DNA of 64,000 nt. Source: an uncultured Lachnospiraceae bacterium (lineage in GTDB: Bacteria; Bacillota; Clostridia; Lachnospirales; Lachnospiraceae). Both the position numbers and the translations under genes were made by a program. Where the stretch lies: assembly GCA_949840915.1 (NCBI GenBank), contig CATKXY010000013.1, positions 21,290 through 85,289 on the forward strand, given 5' to 3'. Shown here one piece after another: positions 1 through 9,952 of this stretch; position 1 is the first letter of the stretch, and each line of letters opens with the position of its first letter. The notes beneath the pieces were generated by a model, which had not been told where the DNA came from, ran no database searches, and saw only the letters and a program-made list of their open reading frames with translations.

Positions 1-1317
1 GGTAGGCGTGGTGAGAACGGAAATAAACAGCAGAAGCATGCTGATTCCAAATCCCCATACACCGCCTATGGCAGTGGCTGCCAGGAGAAAGATGCGATAC
101 ACGCGCAGAGCATCCGCAAACTCCAGACTGGAGATGGACAGAGAAGCCAGGAGTGTCACCGCGCCGTAAAACAGGACTTCTGTGGAAGCCCAGTTCAGAC
201 TCACGGCGATGTCTCCGATCAAAAGTCCGCCCACGATGGCCAGGGAACCGGAGAACCGCCCGGAGCTCAGTGAGGCAGCATATTTAAACAGGTCTAAAAT
301 AAACTCCACGGCCAGCACATAAAAGGTCATTTGTACCGGCCCCGGGGAATCTGTGGACAGAAGCTGCCACTGTGCCGCCAGCTGTGGATAACGGGTGGTG
401 ATCAGCAGAAACAGCGGCATGAGAAAAAGGCTCACAGGAATACAGGCCAGACGCACCAGCCGAAAATAGCTGCCCACCAGAGGAGTTTTATAATAATCCT
501 CCGCGCACTGGGTGAACTGAAAAATGGTACAGGGCAGTATCATCACCAGCGGAGAGTTGTCCACCAGCAGCAGGATATGCCCTTCCATCAGGTAACTGCA
601 GGCCACGTCAGGACGTTCCGTATACTGTACGGCGGGCAGAGGATTCCAGCATCTGTGAGGCACTAACAGCTCTTCCAGACTCTTGCTTCCCATAGTCAGC
701 GAGGTGATCTGAAGACTGTCCAGCTTGTGATTCAGGGCGTTGAGCAGCTCTTTATTTACACTGCCGCCCAGATAGGCCACAGCCACGTCCGTGCGGCTTG
801 CGCTGCCCAGAGAGTGCATGGCGAAGGTAAGCTCCGGTGAGCGCACACGCCGCCGTATCAGATTGGCATTAAACAGCAATGTCTCCACAAAACCGTCCCT
901 TGCGCCCTTGGTGATGCGCTCGGCATCCGGCTCCGCCACCCCCCGCGTCGGGTAAGTGCGGGCGTCAATGACAAGAGCCTGATCAAACCCCTCCACAAAT
1001 AACAGCGAAGGACCGCTCAAAAGACTTTTGATCAGTTTATCCCAGTCCGCCTCCGCCTCTACCTGCGCAAAACCGATCTTGGCGTTCATAAAAGCTATCA
1101 GATTTTCAATCTGCCCGTCTCTGGTAAAGAGAGGATTTTGCAGGTCGGAAAATATCTGCTGCAGCACCTCTGTTTTGCAGAATCCGTTGACACCTATCCA
1201 ATAGGCAGGCGTCTCCCCCAGAAAGAGATCGCGTGTGACGAGATCAAAGCTGACGTCAACAGGCAGAAGTCTGTGCAGAACACTAATATTTTCGGACAAA
1301 TTAGTGGATAATGTCAA
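1..1317 (-). CDS. GerA-family spore germination protein, most like SpoVAF (3' end truncated by window edge)
   Basis: Not in the ORF track. Reverse-strand reading gives TTG-start (M)TLSTNLSENISVLHRLLPVDVSFDLVTRDLFLGETPAYWIGVNGFCKTEVLQQIF...EGFDQALVIDARTYPTRGVAEPDAERITKGARDGFVETLLFNANLIRRRVRSPEL...VDNSPLVMILPCTIFQF, typical of the GerA family; GGAGG upstream of TTG at 1317. Confidence 0.85.
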   Translation of the reverse strand, partial: MTLSTNLSENISVLHRLLPVDVSFDLVTRDLFLGETPAYWIGVNGFCKTEVLQQIFSDLQNPLFTRDGQIENLIAFMNAKIGFAQVEAEADWDKLIKSLLSGPSLLFVEGFDQALVIDARTYPTRGVAEPDAERITKGARDGFVETLLFNANLIRRRVRSPELTFAMHSLGSASRTDVAVAYLGGSVNKELLNALNHKLDSLQITSLTMGSKSLEELLVPHRCWNPLPAVQYTERPDVACSYLMEGHILLLVDNSPLVMILPCTIFQFTQCAEDYYKTPLVGSYFRLVRLACIPVSLFLMPLFLLITTRYPQLAAQWQLLSTDSPGPVQMTFYVLAVEFILDLFKYAASLSSGRFSGSLAIVGGLLIGDIAVSLNWASTEVLFYGAVTLLASLSISSLEFADALRVYRIFLLAATAIGGVWGFGISMLLLFISVLTTPT

Positions 1318-1451
1318 AGGGAGCTCCTCCATTTCAAACAAAATTATTCAGTCTTATGACGGCTAATTCATTACGTTTAGTTTTTCCGAAAAGACAAACT
1401 CTATTCCTTTTTTGGAGGGGCCGTGATATGATAAAAAGCGGAGGTGCAGTG

Positions 1452-2015
1452 ATGATGACAGAAGAAATGACAATGATTGGCGAGGAAGCGTATAGAGCCG
1501 CAAAAGAAATTTTGGAGATTGCCCGTCCGGAGCGGGGGCAGTTGATGGTGGTGGGATGTTCTACCAGCGAGGTAGGAGGCGCAGGTATCGGGACCTTCTC
1601 CAGCCCGGAGGTGGCAGAGGTGGTTTTTGGCGGTATCTATCAGGCCACTCAGGAGGCGGGTGTCTATCTGGCGGCGCAGTGCTGTGAGCATTTGAATCGT
1701 GCTCTGATCATAGAAAAAGAGGCCGCACAATTATACGGCCTCGAGATCGTTAATGTCATGCCCCAGCCCAAGGCGGGCGGTTCCTTTGCCACGGCGGCTT
1801 TTAAGGCATTTGAGCATCCGGCGGCAGTGGAGCATATCAGGGCACATGTGGGTATGGATATCGGCGACACCCTGATCGGTATGCATCTGCGGGATGTGGC
1901 GGTTCCGGTGCGCATCCGCACCCGTCAGATCGGGGATGCCCATGTAGTCTGTGCCCGCACCAGAGCAAAATATATCGGCGGCTGCAGGGCAGCCTACGAT
2001 GAGAATATTGAATAA
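1452..2015 (+). CDS. TIGR01440/DUF436 family protein (YwlG-like)
   Basis: MMTEEMTMIGEEAYRAAKEILEIARPERGQLMVVGCSTSEVGG...; ATG at 1452 follows a GGAGGTG Shine-Dalgarno; the track start at 1311 is probably too far upstream. Confidence 0.85.
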   Translation: MMTEEMTMIGEEAYRAAKEILEIARPERGQLMVVGCSTSEVGGAGIGTFSSPEVAEVVFGGIYQATQEAGVYLAAQCCEHLNRALIIEKEAAQLYGLEIVNVMPQPKAGGSFATAAFKAFEHPAAVEHIRAHVGMDIGDTLIGMHLRDVAVPVRIRTRQIGDAHVVCARTRAKYIGGCRAAYDENIE

Positions 2016-2042
2016 GTCCGGTTATATGGCCCCGGTATCCGT

Positions 2043-3113
2043 TTACACTGCTGTGGCTTCCCGGATCAATTGCATGATCCTGGGTATGGAATCCATCTGG
2101 CTGCTGCCGCTCATGGTCCTGGTATAGCCCGACCTGTCGGCGTATAATTCATGTACCTTCTCAACCAGCAGGCGCGTGGTCAGATCGTCCTCGTTGATAA
2201 CGATGGAAAAACCCTGTGACTCGAAGGACGCGGCGTTTAAGAGCTGGTCGCCCCGGCTGCTGGCGGCGGGAAGGGGAATGAGAATATTGGGTTTTTTCAG
2301 TGCCAGAAGTTCACAGATGGCATTGGCTCCCGCCCGGGAGATGACAAGATCGGCCATGGCGAACAGATCCTTAAGCTCTGTCTTGATGTATTCAAACTGC
2401 TTATAGCCGGGAGTGCTCAGGAAGAGATTGTCGATTTTCCCTTTTCCGCACAGATGTACCACCTGAAAGTCTTCAAGCAGCGCGGGGAGAGCGTCGCGGA
2501 CGGCTTTGTTCACATTGGCGGCGCCAAGGCTCCCGCCGATGACCATAATGACAGGTTTGTTGGCGGTAAAGCCGCACATATCCAGGCCGGCCAGCTTATT
2601 TCCTTGTGTCAGCTCGCTCCGAATGGGTGATCCGGTGAGGACAGCTTTGCCCTCAGGCATTTTCTCCATGGTTTCGGGGAAATTGCAGCACACCTTTGTG
2701 GCTACCGGGATACAGAGTCTGTTGGCCAGTCCCGGGGTCATATCGGATTCGTGGATAATGCAGGGAATGCCCAGAGACGCCGCGGCACGCACCACAGGTA
2801 CGCTGACAAAGCCTCCTTTGGAGAAGACGACATCGGGCCGCTGCTTTTTTAAATACTTTCTGGCTTCTCCAAAGCCCTTGATCACGCGGAAAGGATCCGT
2901 GAGATTTTTGGGGTCCAGGTAGCGGCGGAATTTCCCGGTGGAAATACCTGTGTAGGGCACATCAAAATCACCGATCAGCTTTTTTTCGATTCCGTCATAG
3001 GAGCCCATGTAGGAAACTTCATAGCCGGCCTCCCGCAATGCGGGAAGAAGAGCGATATTGGGTGTTACATGGCCGGCAGTGCCGCCGCCGGTCAGCACGA
3101 TTTTTTTCATCAT
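2043..3113 (-). CDS. murG: UDP-N-acetylglucosamine--N-acetylmuramyl-(pentapeptide) pyrophosphoryl-undecaprenol N-acetylglucosamine transferase
   Basis: N-terminal KIVLTGGGTAGHVTPNIALLPAL and VIMVIGGSLGAANVNKAV, ISRAGANAICELLALKKPNILIPLP motifs of MurG. Confidence 0.96.
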   Translation of the reverse strand: MMKKIVLTGGGTAGHVTPNIALLPALREAGYEVSYMGSYDGIEKKLIGDFDVPYTGISTGKFRRYLDPKNLTDPFRVIKGFGEARKYLKKQRPDVVFSKGGFVSVPVVRAAASLGIPCIIHESDMTPGLANRLCIPVATKVCCNFPETMEKMPEGKAVLTGSPIRSELTQGNKLAGLDMCGFTANKPVIMVIGGSLGAANVNKAVRDALPALLEDFQVVHLCGKGKIDNLFLSTPGYKQFEYIKTELKDLFAMADLVISRAGANAICELLALKKPNILIPLPAASSRGDQLLNAASFESQGFSIVINEDDLTTRLLVEKVHELYADRSGYTRTMSGSSQMDSIPRIMQLIREATAV

Positions 3114-3146
3114 GATATTACCTTCCTGTTCCAGATTTAGTATATG

Positions 3147-3395
3147 CTACAGCATACTTTCCAGTGCCTGTGCAAGCTGGTCGGGGCAGGAAGTGCTTTT
3201 GCTGCCGCAGCGGATGCCTTTTAAGCGGCTGATGGCCTCCTGTGGAGTCATTCCTTTCACCAGAGCGCTGATGCCCTGCAGGTTGCCGTTGCAGCCGTTA
3301 GTAAATTTCACGGATTCAATCACCCCGTCTGCCAGTTCAATGTCAATCGCGGTAGAACAGGTTCCCTTTGTCTGATATCTCATAGTATCCTCCAA
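3147..3395 (-). CDS. TIGR03905 family TSCPD domain-containing protein
   Basis: RYQTKGTCSTAIDIELADGVIESVKFTNGCNGNLQGISALVKGM...STSCPDQLAQAL. Confidence 0.9.
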   Translation of the reverse strand: MEDTMRYQTKGTCSTAIDIELADGVIESVKFTNGCNGNLQGISALVKGMTPQEAISRLKGIRCGSKSTSCPDQLAQALESML

Positions 3396-3600
3396 TTAAT
3401 ACAAATCATTAAAAATTATTATAGCAGATTTTTCCTGTCTCTGCAATGTCGCGAGACGAACGGATGGGAGTAAAAAGGGACTTTTGTCGGAAAAAACGGG
3501 AAAAAAACGATGGGTTTTCGTTCATAAACCGGACAATATACGATATAATTTCTTTGATGCCTGAAAATAGTTTCAAAACATTGGAAAGAGGGGAATGCAT

Positions 3601-4416
3601 ATGTTTCAGATTTTTCGGGAAGAACCTTTGATAACCGCGGCTATTCTGGGGTTTATGGCGATAAGTATTTTTGTGAGAGTGCTGTTGGGATTTCTGTATC
3701 AGAAGATGATCTGGGAGACGGACAATATGGCTACCACGGAGAACCGGCTGCTCAGGCAGTGCAAGCTGAAATTTGCCAACTGCTATCAGCTCAACAACGG
3801 AGTGGCAAATACACCTATTTTTGTGGACAAGTTTCTGAATAAGCTGGCGCTGGGGCCTCTGTCCTTCGGGACAATGTATCATCTGTCCGGGCAGAGTATG
3901 CTGCTCTCGGTGATCATTGCGGGGGCGGGGGTGTGCAAAGCCATTATGAAGGGCCGGTCCCTGGGAGAGATACTTCCCTATTACATAGTGAGCTTTCTGG
4001 GTCTGTACCTGTATTTTTCTGTGTCAACCGTGGTGGATGTGAAGGATAAGCGAAGGGTGTTGAAGGTGAATCTGGTGGATTATCTGGAAAATCATCTCTC
4101 CGCACGCATGGAGGTGACGGAAAACGATATGGAAATGCTCTTTGGTGAGACCATGCCTGCCAGAGAGCGGAATATGCGGCTTGCGGCGGTGGATAGAGGA
4201 AGCAGACGGGGCAGACGCACGGTGGAACTGATGCCTATAGGCAGCCGGGATACCGTGGAAGCAGAGCGAAAGGCCCTGACGGCGGATGTGACGGCAGCCC
4301 GGGAGGGAGAGACGGATCCCGTCAAGGCAGCATCGAATATACAGACCTCGGAGGCTCTGGATGCCTTTCATATTACCGATGAGGAGCTGGAGGCTCTGAT
4401 TAAGGAATTTTGCTGA
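3601..4416 (+). CDS. Conserved hypothetical membrane protein
   Basis: Intact ORF with TM segments (AAILGFMAISIFVRVLLGFLY; ILPYYIVSFLGLYLYFSV) and a charged C-terminus; GGGG Shine-Dalgarno favours ATG 3601 over 3595. Confidence 0.7.
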   Translation: MFQIFREEPLITAAILGFMAISIFVRVLLGFLYQKMIWETDNMATTENRLLRQCKLKFANCYQLNNGVANTPIFVDKFLNKLALGPLSFGTMYHLSGQSMLLSVIIAGAGVCKAIMKGRSLGEILPYYIVSFLGLYLYFSVSTVVDVKDKRRVLKVNLVDYLENHLSARMEVTENDMEMLFGETMPARERNMRLAAVDRGSRRGRRTVELMPIGSRDTVEAERKALTADVTAAREGETDPVKAASNIQTSEALDAFHITDEELEALIKEFC

Positions 4417-4495
4417 TAAAATAGATACAACGGCTTGAATTTATGGTGCAGTTTTGCTAAACTTAAGGGAAGAAAAAATGAAAAGGAGCAGGGCT

Positions 4496-5845
4496 ATGAG
4501 CAAACAGGTTACATTTGATTATTCCAAGACAGGTTCTTTTATCTCCGCAGAGGAGATCGGCTACATGGAAAAGCTGACTTTGGATGCAAAGGATGTGTTG
4601 TTGTCCCGAAACGGAGCCGGAAATGATTTTCTGGGATGGATTGATCTTCCTGTAGATTACGATAAGGAAGAGTTTGCGCGTATCAAGGAGGCTGCAAAGA
4701 AGATTCAGAATGATTCCGAAGTTTTGCTGGTCATCGGAATCGGCGGTTCCTATCTGGGCGCAAGAGCGGCAATCGAGTTTTTGAGCCATAGCTTTTATAA
4801 TGTGGTGGACAAGAGTGTGCGCAAGTCTCCCGAAGTCTATTTCTGCGGCAATTCCATCAGCTCTACCTATTTAAAACATTTGATGGATGTGGTGGGAGAC
4901 AGAGATTTTTCCATTAATATGATCTCCAAGTCCGGCACTACAACGGAGCCCGCCATTGCTTTCCGTGTATTTAAGGCTAAGCTGGAAGAAAAGTACGGCA
5001 AGGAGGGCGCTGCAAAGAGAATCTATGCCACCACCGACAAGGCCAGAGGAAGCCTGAAAAATCTGGCGGATGAGGAGGGCTATGAGACCTTCGTGGTACC
5101 TGATGATGTGGGCGGGCGTTTTTCTGTTTTGACCGCAGTGGGACTTCTTCCCATCGCAGTCAGCGGCGCGGATATCGATAAGCTGATGGAGGGTGCTGCC
5201 AGCGGAAGAAAGCGCGCGCTGGAGAATGATTTCAAGAGCAATGATGCGCTGCAGTATGCGGCTCTGCGCAACATTCTGCTGCGCAAGGGCAGGAGCGTGG
5301 AGATTCTGGCAAACTATGAACCTGCGCTGCACTATGTGAGCGAGTGGTGGAAACAGCTCTACGGCGAGAGCGAGGGCAAGGATCAGAAGGGACTGCTTCC
5401 CGCCAGCGTGGATCTGACCACGGATCTGCACTCCATGGGTCAGTTTATCCAGGACGGCGCCAGAATCATGTTTGAGACTGTGCTGAATGTGGAGACCTCC
5501 CGGGAGGAGATTGTCATCGGCGAGGAGCCTGTGGATCTGGACGGACTGAATTATCTGGCGGGCAAAACCGTTGATTTTGTGAATAAGAGCGCCATGAACG
5601 GCACCATTTTGGCACATACGGACGGACAGGTACCCAATTTCGTGGTGAATATCCCTGAGGTAAGTGAGTTTTATCTGGGTGAGCTGTTCTACTTCTTTGA
5701 GTTTGCCTGCGGTGTCAGCGGATATCTTCTGGGTGTAAATCCGTTTAATCAGCCCGGTGTGGAGAGCTATAAAAAGAATATGTTTGCGCTCCTTGGTAAG
5801 CCCGGTTATGAAGCTCAGCGGGAAGAGCTGCTCAAGAGACTGTAA
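4496..5845 (+). CDS. pgi: Glucose-6-phosphate isomerase
   Basis: [51 protein letters not shown] signatures; AAGGAGC Shine-Dalgarno before ATG 4496. Confidence 0.97.
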   Translation: MSKQVTFDYSKTGSFISAEEIGYMEKLTLDAKDVLLSRNGAGNDFLGWIDLPVDYDKEEFARIKEAAKKIQNDSEVLLVIGIGGSYLGARAAIEFLSHSFYNVVDKSVRKSPEVYFCGNSISSTYLKHLMDVVGDRDFSINMISKSGTTTEPAIAFRVFKAKLEEKYGKEGAAKRIYATTDKARGSLKNLADEEGYETFVVPDDVGGRFSVLTAVGLLPIAVSGADIDKLMEGAASGRKRALENDFKSNDALQYAALRNILLRKGRSVEILANYEPALHYVSEWWKQLYGESEGKDQKGLLPASVDLTTDLHSMGQFIQDGARIMFETVLNVETSREEIVIGEEPVDLDGLNYLAGKTVDFVNKSAMNGTILAHTDGQVPNFVVNIPEVSEFYLGELFYFFEFACGVSGYLLGVNPFNQPGVESYKKNMFALLGKPGYEAQREELLKRL

Positions 5846-5883
5846 CGGCTGCGGCAGTCCGCGGGTTTAAATGAGGAGATTGT

Positions 5884-6846
5884 ATGAAAATTGTATTACT
5901 TGAGAGGAACAGCGCCGGCACAGATGTGCCGGTGGACTGTTTTAATGAACTGGGAGAGGTCGTCGTTTATCCCAACACCGTCACGGCGGCGGAGGTGGCG
6001 GAGCGCGCAAAGGACGCGGACGTTATCGTCTGCAACAAGGCGCCCATGCGGGAGGAATCTTTGAAGGATGTCCCCAATGTGAAGCTGATCTGCGAGCTGG
6101 CTACGGGCTATGACAATTGTGATCTGGAGTACTGCAGGTCCAGAGGGATTCAGGTACGCAATGTAGTGGATTATTCCACGGACATGGTGGCGCAGCATAC
6201 TTTTACGCTGGCACTGGCACTCTCGCAGAAATTGCCTTATTATGACAATTATGTCAAGTCTGGCGCCTATGCGGCGCAGGATCGTTTTTCCAATTTTGAC
6301 CTCCCCTTTAACGAGCTGGCGGGCAAGACCTGGGGTATTGTGGGAATGGGTAATATCGGGAGACGAGTGGCAAAGATTGCAACGGCCTTCGGATGTAAGG
6401 TCATCTTTTATTCCGTCACGGGGAAAAGCTCCTGCGCGGAATACCCCCGGGTAGACAGGGACACGCTGCTCGCCGAGAGTGATTTTCTCTCTCTGCATTG
6501 TCCGCTGAGCGGGCTTTCCAGGAACTTCATTGACAGAGCGGCGCTGAAAAAAATGAAAAGGACTGCAATTCTGATCAATGTAGCGCGAGGACCTGTGGTG
6601 AACAATACGGATCTCTATGAGGCCCTGACGGCGGAGGAGATTATGGCGGCGGGACTGGATGTGGTGGAGCAGGAGCCTATCACCTCAGACAATCCGCTGA
6701 GCGGATTTATGGACAGCAACCGGCTGATCATCACACCGCATCTTGCATGGGCCAGCGTGGAGGCGCGTACCCGCTGTGTCAAAGGTGTTTATGAAAATAT
6801 CCGGGCATTTCAACAGGGCATCGACCAAAATGTTGTGAATCCTTGA
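5884..6846 (+). CDS. D-2-hydroxyacid dehydrogenase (glycerate dehydrogenase/hydroxypyruvate reductase type)
   Basis: GKTWGIVGMGNIGRRVAKIATAFGCKVIFYS Rossmann motif; INVARGPVVNNTDLYEAL; ITPHLAWASVEAR. Confidence 0.93.
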   Translation: MKIVLLERNSAGTDVPVDCFNELGEVVVYPNTVTAAEVAERAKDADVIVCNKAPMREESLKDVPNVKLICELATGYDNCDLEYCRSRGIQVRNVVDYSTDMVAQHTFTLALALSQKLPYYDNYVKSGAYAAQDRFSNFDLPFNELAGKTWGIVGMGNIGRRVAKIATAFGCKVIFYSVTGKSSCAEYPRVDRDTLLAESDFLSLHCPLSGLSRNFIDRAALKKMKRTAILINVARGPVVNNTDLYEALTAEEIMAAGLDVVEQEPITSDNPLSGFMDSNRLIITPHLAWASVEARTRCVKGVYENIRAFQQGIDQNVVNP

Positions 6847-6929
6847 CAAACCGGCTGATTCATTGTAAGGTATTAGTACTTCCGGTGCGGACAGGCTGTG
6901 AGAATCTGCAGGAGCAAAGGGGATTTGCA

Positions 6930-7382
6930 ATGATAGAAAAACTGAAAGAATTTTTACGAAAGTATGAGGAGATTATTGCGTATCTGATCGTAGGCGGATT
7001 GACCACGCTGGTGTCATGGGCGGCAAAGTTTTTGGCCAATTATCTGTTATTTGAGAACACAATGCATCCTTCCTCTTTTGAAAATGCCGTGTTGAGCATG
7101 ATCAACTGGACTGCCGGTGTGATTTTTGCTTATTTTACGAATCGTAAATTTGTTTTTAAGAGTAAGGACCCTATGTTGAAAGAGGCTCCAAAGTTCGTGT
7201 TATCCCGAGTTTCTACTTTAATTTTGGACATGGTGGTAATGCAGGTTCTGAATGTGCTGCTGGGTATTCATCTGATAATTGCTACAGTGATCTCCGCCGT
7301 TCTGGTCATTATCGCAAACTATGTGTTCAGCAAGCTTTTTGTCTTTAACAAGAACGAATCAAAGGAATTAAAAGAATCATAA
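6930..7382 (+). CDS. GtrA family membrane protein
   Basis: YEEIIAYLIVGGLTTLVSWAAKFLANYLLF...NWTAGVIFAYFTNRKFVFKSK...ANYVFSKLFVF, characteristic of GtrA/DPMS-like proteins. Confidence 0.93.
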   Translation: MIEKLKEFLRKYEEIIAYLIVGGLTTLVSWAAKFLANYLLFENTMHPSSFENAVLSMINWTAGVIFAYFTNRKFVFKSKDPMLKEAPKFVLSRVSTLILDMVVMQVLNVLLGIHLIIATVISAVLVIIANYVFSKLFVFNKNESKELKES

Positions 7383-7392
7383 AAATCAAAAG

Positions 7393-7420
7393 AGCAGCCC
7401 CTGGCGGGCTGCTTCTCTGA
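7393..7420 (+). terminator. Intrinsic terminator-like hairpin between convergent genes
   Basis: AGCAGCCC-CTGGC-GGGCTGCT, 8-bp perfect stem followed by TCTCTGACTC (weak T tract). Confidence 0.55.
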
Positions 7421-7459
7421 CTCTATTCTTATCGGCCCGAACCGGCCATATCAAAGAAT

Positions 7460-7924
7460 TTACCAGCTTATATCAACTTTCAAAAAAGGAATTTTGTATT
7501 CCTGGCGTTTATAACGGATCAATTTATTTTTGTAGTGTCTCAATTCATCGAAATAATCAAATTCTATCTTAAATTTCTTGTAGGGATATTCCTGCGCTTC
7601 TTTTTCCAAGTTTAACTGAACAAGATAGCTGATTACACAGGCGGTCAGGGTGCGGTGTACCGGATTGTGAGTGCCGGCACAAATAATGCTGCCCTGACGG
7701 GCCGGGGGGGGAGAGTCTCCCTCCAAAACGCAGAGCGGACGTATGTCCTTTTTTTGTATCAGGCGTATGCTGTCGTCCAGAACCAGATATCCCTTCAGAC
7801 GCTTGGAAGGATTTTCTGCAAACTGGTTTCTGAAGTATTCCACAAACAGCGCTGTAGTATCAGCTACTTCCTGATTGCGTAAGATCTCATCTTCTTTAAT
7901 CTGTTCCTGCAGCGGTTTATTCAC
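7460..7924 (-). CDS. Hypothetical protein
   Basis: 154-aa intact ORF; no family recognised. Confidence 0.6.
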   Translation of the reverse strand: MNKPLQEQIKEDEILRNQEVADTTALFVEYFRNQFAENPSKRLKGYLVLDDSIRLIQKKDIRPLCVLEGDSPPPARQGSIICAGTHNPVHRTLTACVISYLVQLNLEKEAQEYPYKKFKIEFDYFDELRHYKNKLIRYKRQEYKIPFLKVDISW

Positions 7925-8035
7925 AGTGTCTTACCTCCGTAGTAATACAATATAACATTAATAATAACACAAATTAATTCATATTTGCGTCCATTTTAGA
8001 AACTTTAAAATTAAAAGTTGAAATACACTATAAAT

Positions 8036-8290
8036 ATGGAACGAACAGAGAAAATTATGCAAGGCGATGTGCCTATTGTAGGGGCAAATATAAGACGTCT
8101 TCGTAAGAAGAAACAAATGAGGAATATTGATGTCGTAATACGGCTGCAGTTGACAGGTATGGCGTGCAGCAGCAGTACGCTCAGTAAGATTGAGCGTGGC
8201 CGCAGCAATCCGCCCGTGGCACTGCTGATGGCGTTGACAGATATTTTCCAGTGTGATTATAATGCTTTTTTTGAGCAGCATACAGATTAA
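8036..8290 (+). CDS. XRE-family helix-turn-helix transcriptional regulator
   Basis: VGANIRRLRKKKQMRNIDVVIRLQLTGMACSSSTLSKIERGRSNPPVALLMALTDIF; HTH_3 pattern. Start is uncertain (TTG 8018, ATG 8036 or ATG 8057). Confidence 0.88.
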   Translation: MERTEKIMQGDVPIVGANIRRLRKKKQMRNIDVVIRLQLTGMACSSSTLSKIERGRSNPPVALLMALTDIFQCDYNAFFEQHTD

Positions 8291-8329
8291 GACCATGCAG
8301 GGTACCGGCTTACCGCGCATGGTCTTTTT
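8289..8329 (+). terminator. Intrinsic terminator
   Basis: AAGACCATGC...GCATGGTCTT, 10-bp perfect stem followed by TTT. Confidence 0.85.
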
Positions 8330-8379
8330 GATTCATCATGGGAGTGCAGACAATAATGGATTGCAGCTCTGTAAAAAAC

Positions 8380-9078
8380 TTAGATATATGTCGCCATATC
8401 GGCCACCAGTCTGGCAGAATGTTCTGCCGCAGCTTTTTCAAAGAGAGGATAGTCCATCTCGGCGCTGCCGTCGGCCTTGTCGGAGATGGCGCGGATGATC
8501 ACAAAGGGAATTCCGTTTACATAAGCGCCGTGAGCGATGGATGCTCCCTCCATCTCCGCACAGTCTCCGTGATACACATTGATCAATCTATCCTTTATTG
8601 TGCCGTCAGAGATAAACTGGTCGCCGCTGACCACTCTCCCAAAGGAACAGTGGATATCGCTGCAGACTTTTTCACAGGAGGCCTTTGCCAGCTCCATCAT
8701 GCGGGCATCCGCCGGAAATTCCAGGCGGCCCATCTGAGGAACCTCTCCCGGCTGATATCCGAAAATTGTCACGTCCATATCGTGATGAAGGGCATCCCTG
8801 GAGATCAGGATATCTCCGATATTTAATTCTGCATTCAGTGAACCGGCGACACCGGTATTGACGACATGAGTCACTTCAAAGAGATCGATCAGGATCTGCA
8901 CGCATAAGGCGGCGTTTACCTTTCCTATGCCGCAGCGAACTACCACGGCCGGACAGCCGTTTAAAATGCCCTCGTGAAATTCCATACCGGCCTTTTTGGT
9001 GATCTTTGTTTCTGTCAGTTGAGATTTAAGAGTTTCCACTTCCAGTTCCATGGCTCCGATAATTCCGATTTTGCTCAT
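8380..9078 (-). CDS. mtnN: 5'-methylthioadenosine/S-adenosylhomocysteine nucleosidase
   Basis: KIGIIGAMELEVETLKSQL...VVVRCGIGKVNAALCVQILI...EMEGASIAHGAYVNGIPFVIIRAISDKAD. Confidence 0.96.
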   Translation of the reverse strand: MSKIGIIGAMELEVETLKSQLTETKITKKAGMEFHEGILNGCPAVVVRCGIGKVNAALCVQILIDLFEVTHVVNTGVAGSLNAELNIGDILISRDALHHDMDVTIFGYQPGEVPQMGRLEFPADARMMELAKASCEKVCSDIHCSFGRVVSGDQFISDGTIKDRLINVYHGDCAEMEGASIAHGAYVNGIPFVIIRAISDKADGSAEMDYPLFEKAAAEHSARLVADMATYI

Positions 9079-9129
9079 TTTTTCTTCCTCTCCGTCTTAT
9101 TGTTACAGCCGGATACGGCCGTTTGTCTG

Positions 9130-9609
9130 TTATACAGGATATATAAGTCGATCCTGGCCGATATTGTACAACACCTGGTCCAGATATCTTTTTGCCAGAA
9201 GTTTGGCCATGTTCAGGTTCATATCCAGATAATTTCCGCAATCCCTGGGGGAAGCACCGGGTACTTCGCCCTGGAAATCCCGCATAAACTCATACATCTC
9301 CACAATCAGAGGCACAATGTCCGCAGAACTATAGTCGCCGGCCAGCAGAAGATAAAATCCTGTACGGCAGCCCATGGGGCCAAAGTAGATGGTTCTGCTT
9401 CCGTAGGTGGGATGATTGCGCAGAAAGGTAGCGCCCAGATGTTCCATGGTATGTACTTCCGCAGTATTCATCACCGGCTCCTCGTTGGGACTGGTCATGC
9501 GCAGATCAAAGGTGGTGACAGTTTCAGAACCCGCCTGATCTTTGCGGGATACATAGACGCCGGGCTGCAGTTTAATGTGATCGATCGTAAAGCTTGCTAT
9601 TTTTTCCAT
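9130..9609 (-). CDS. luxS: S-ribosylhomocysteine lyase (AI-2 synthase)
   Basis: FTIDHIKLQPGVYVSRKD; VHTMEHLGATFLRNHP; IYFGPMGCRTGFYLLLAG; RDCGNYLDMNLNMAK: LuxS zinc-site motifs. Confidence 0.97.
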   Translation of the reverse strand: MEKIASFTIDHIKLQPGVYVSRKDQAGSETVTTFDLRMTSPNEEPVMNTAEVHTMEHLGATFLRNHPTYGSRTIYFGPMGCRTGFYLLLAGDYSSADIVPLIVEMYEFMRDFQGEVPGASPRDCGNYLDMNLNMAKLLAKRYLDQVLYNIGQDRLIYPV

Positions 9610-9743
9610 AGACACCTCTTTCGCCTGCAAAACAGTTTTGAGAAATATGCATTATGTAATAGTATACAACATATCCGGCACAAAGAAAATATCGTGCGGA
9701 TAAAATGTTATAAAAAACGGTGAAAAAATCGTATCTTGCGGGT

Positions 9744-9770
9744 TATAGAAATCAGCATTCTCACCGATAT
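9744..9770 (+). promoter_or_regulatory. Candidate sigma-28 (SigD/FliA-type) promoter
   Basis: TATA (9744-9747)-N15-ACCGATAT (9763-9770) versus consensus TAAA-N15-GCCGATAT. Confidence 0.4.
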
Positions 9771-9952
9771 ATCAATATAGGAAAAGATACATGCTATGGA
9801 CAGCGGACAGATGAAACATCATAGGTTTGCCGTCCTTTTTATTTTTTCGGTTGGTGACATTGCAGCGGTATTTCGTTACATTTTGCAAATATATTTTTTT
9901 ATTCTGCCGAAATAAAATGCGTGAGAAGGATGACAACAGGTAAGAGGTGGGC

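Noticed and set aside
331-666. 111-aa + strand ORF
   Set aside because: Antisense to the GerA-family gene (1-1317, minus strand), which has clear homologous motifs; basic/His-rich translation is typical of a shadow ORF.
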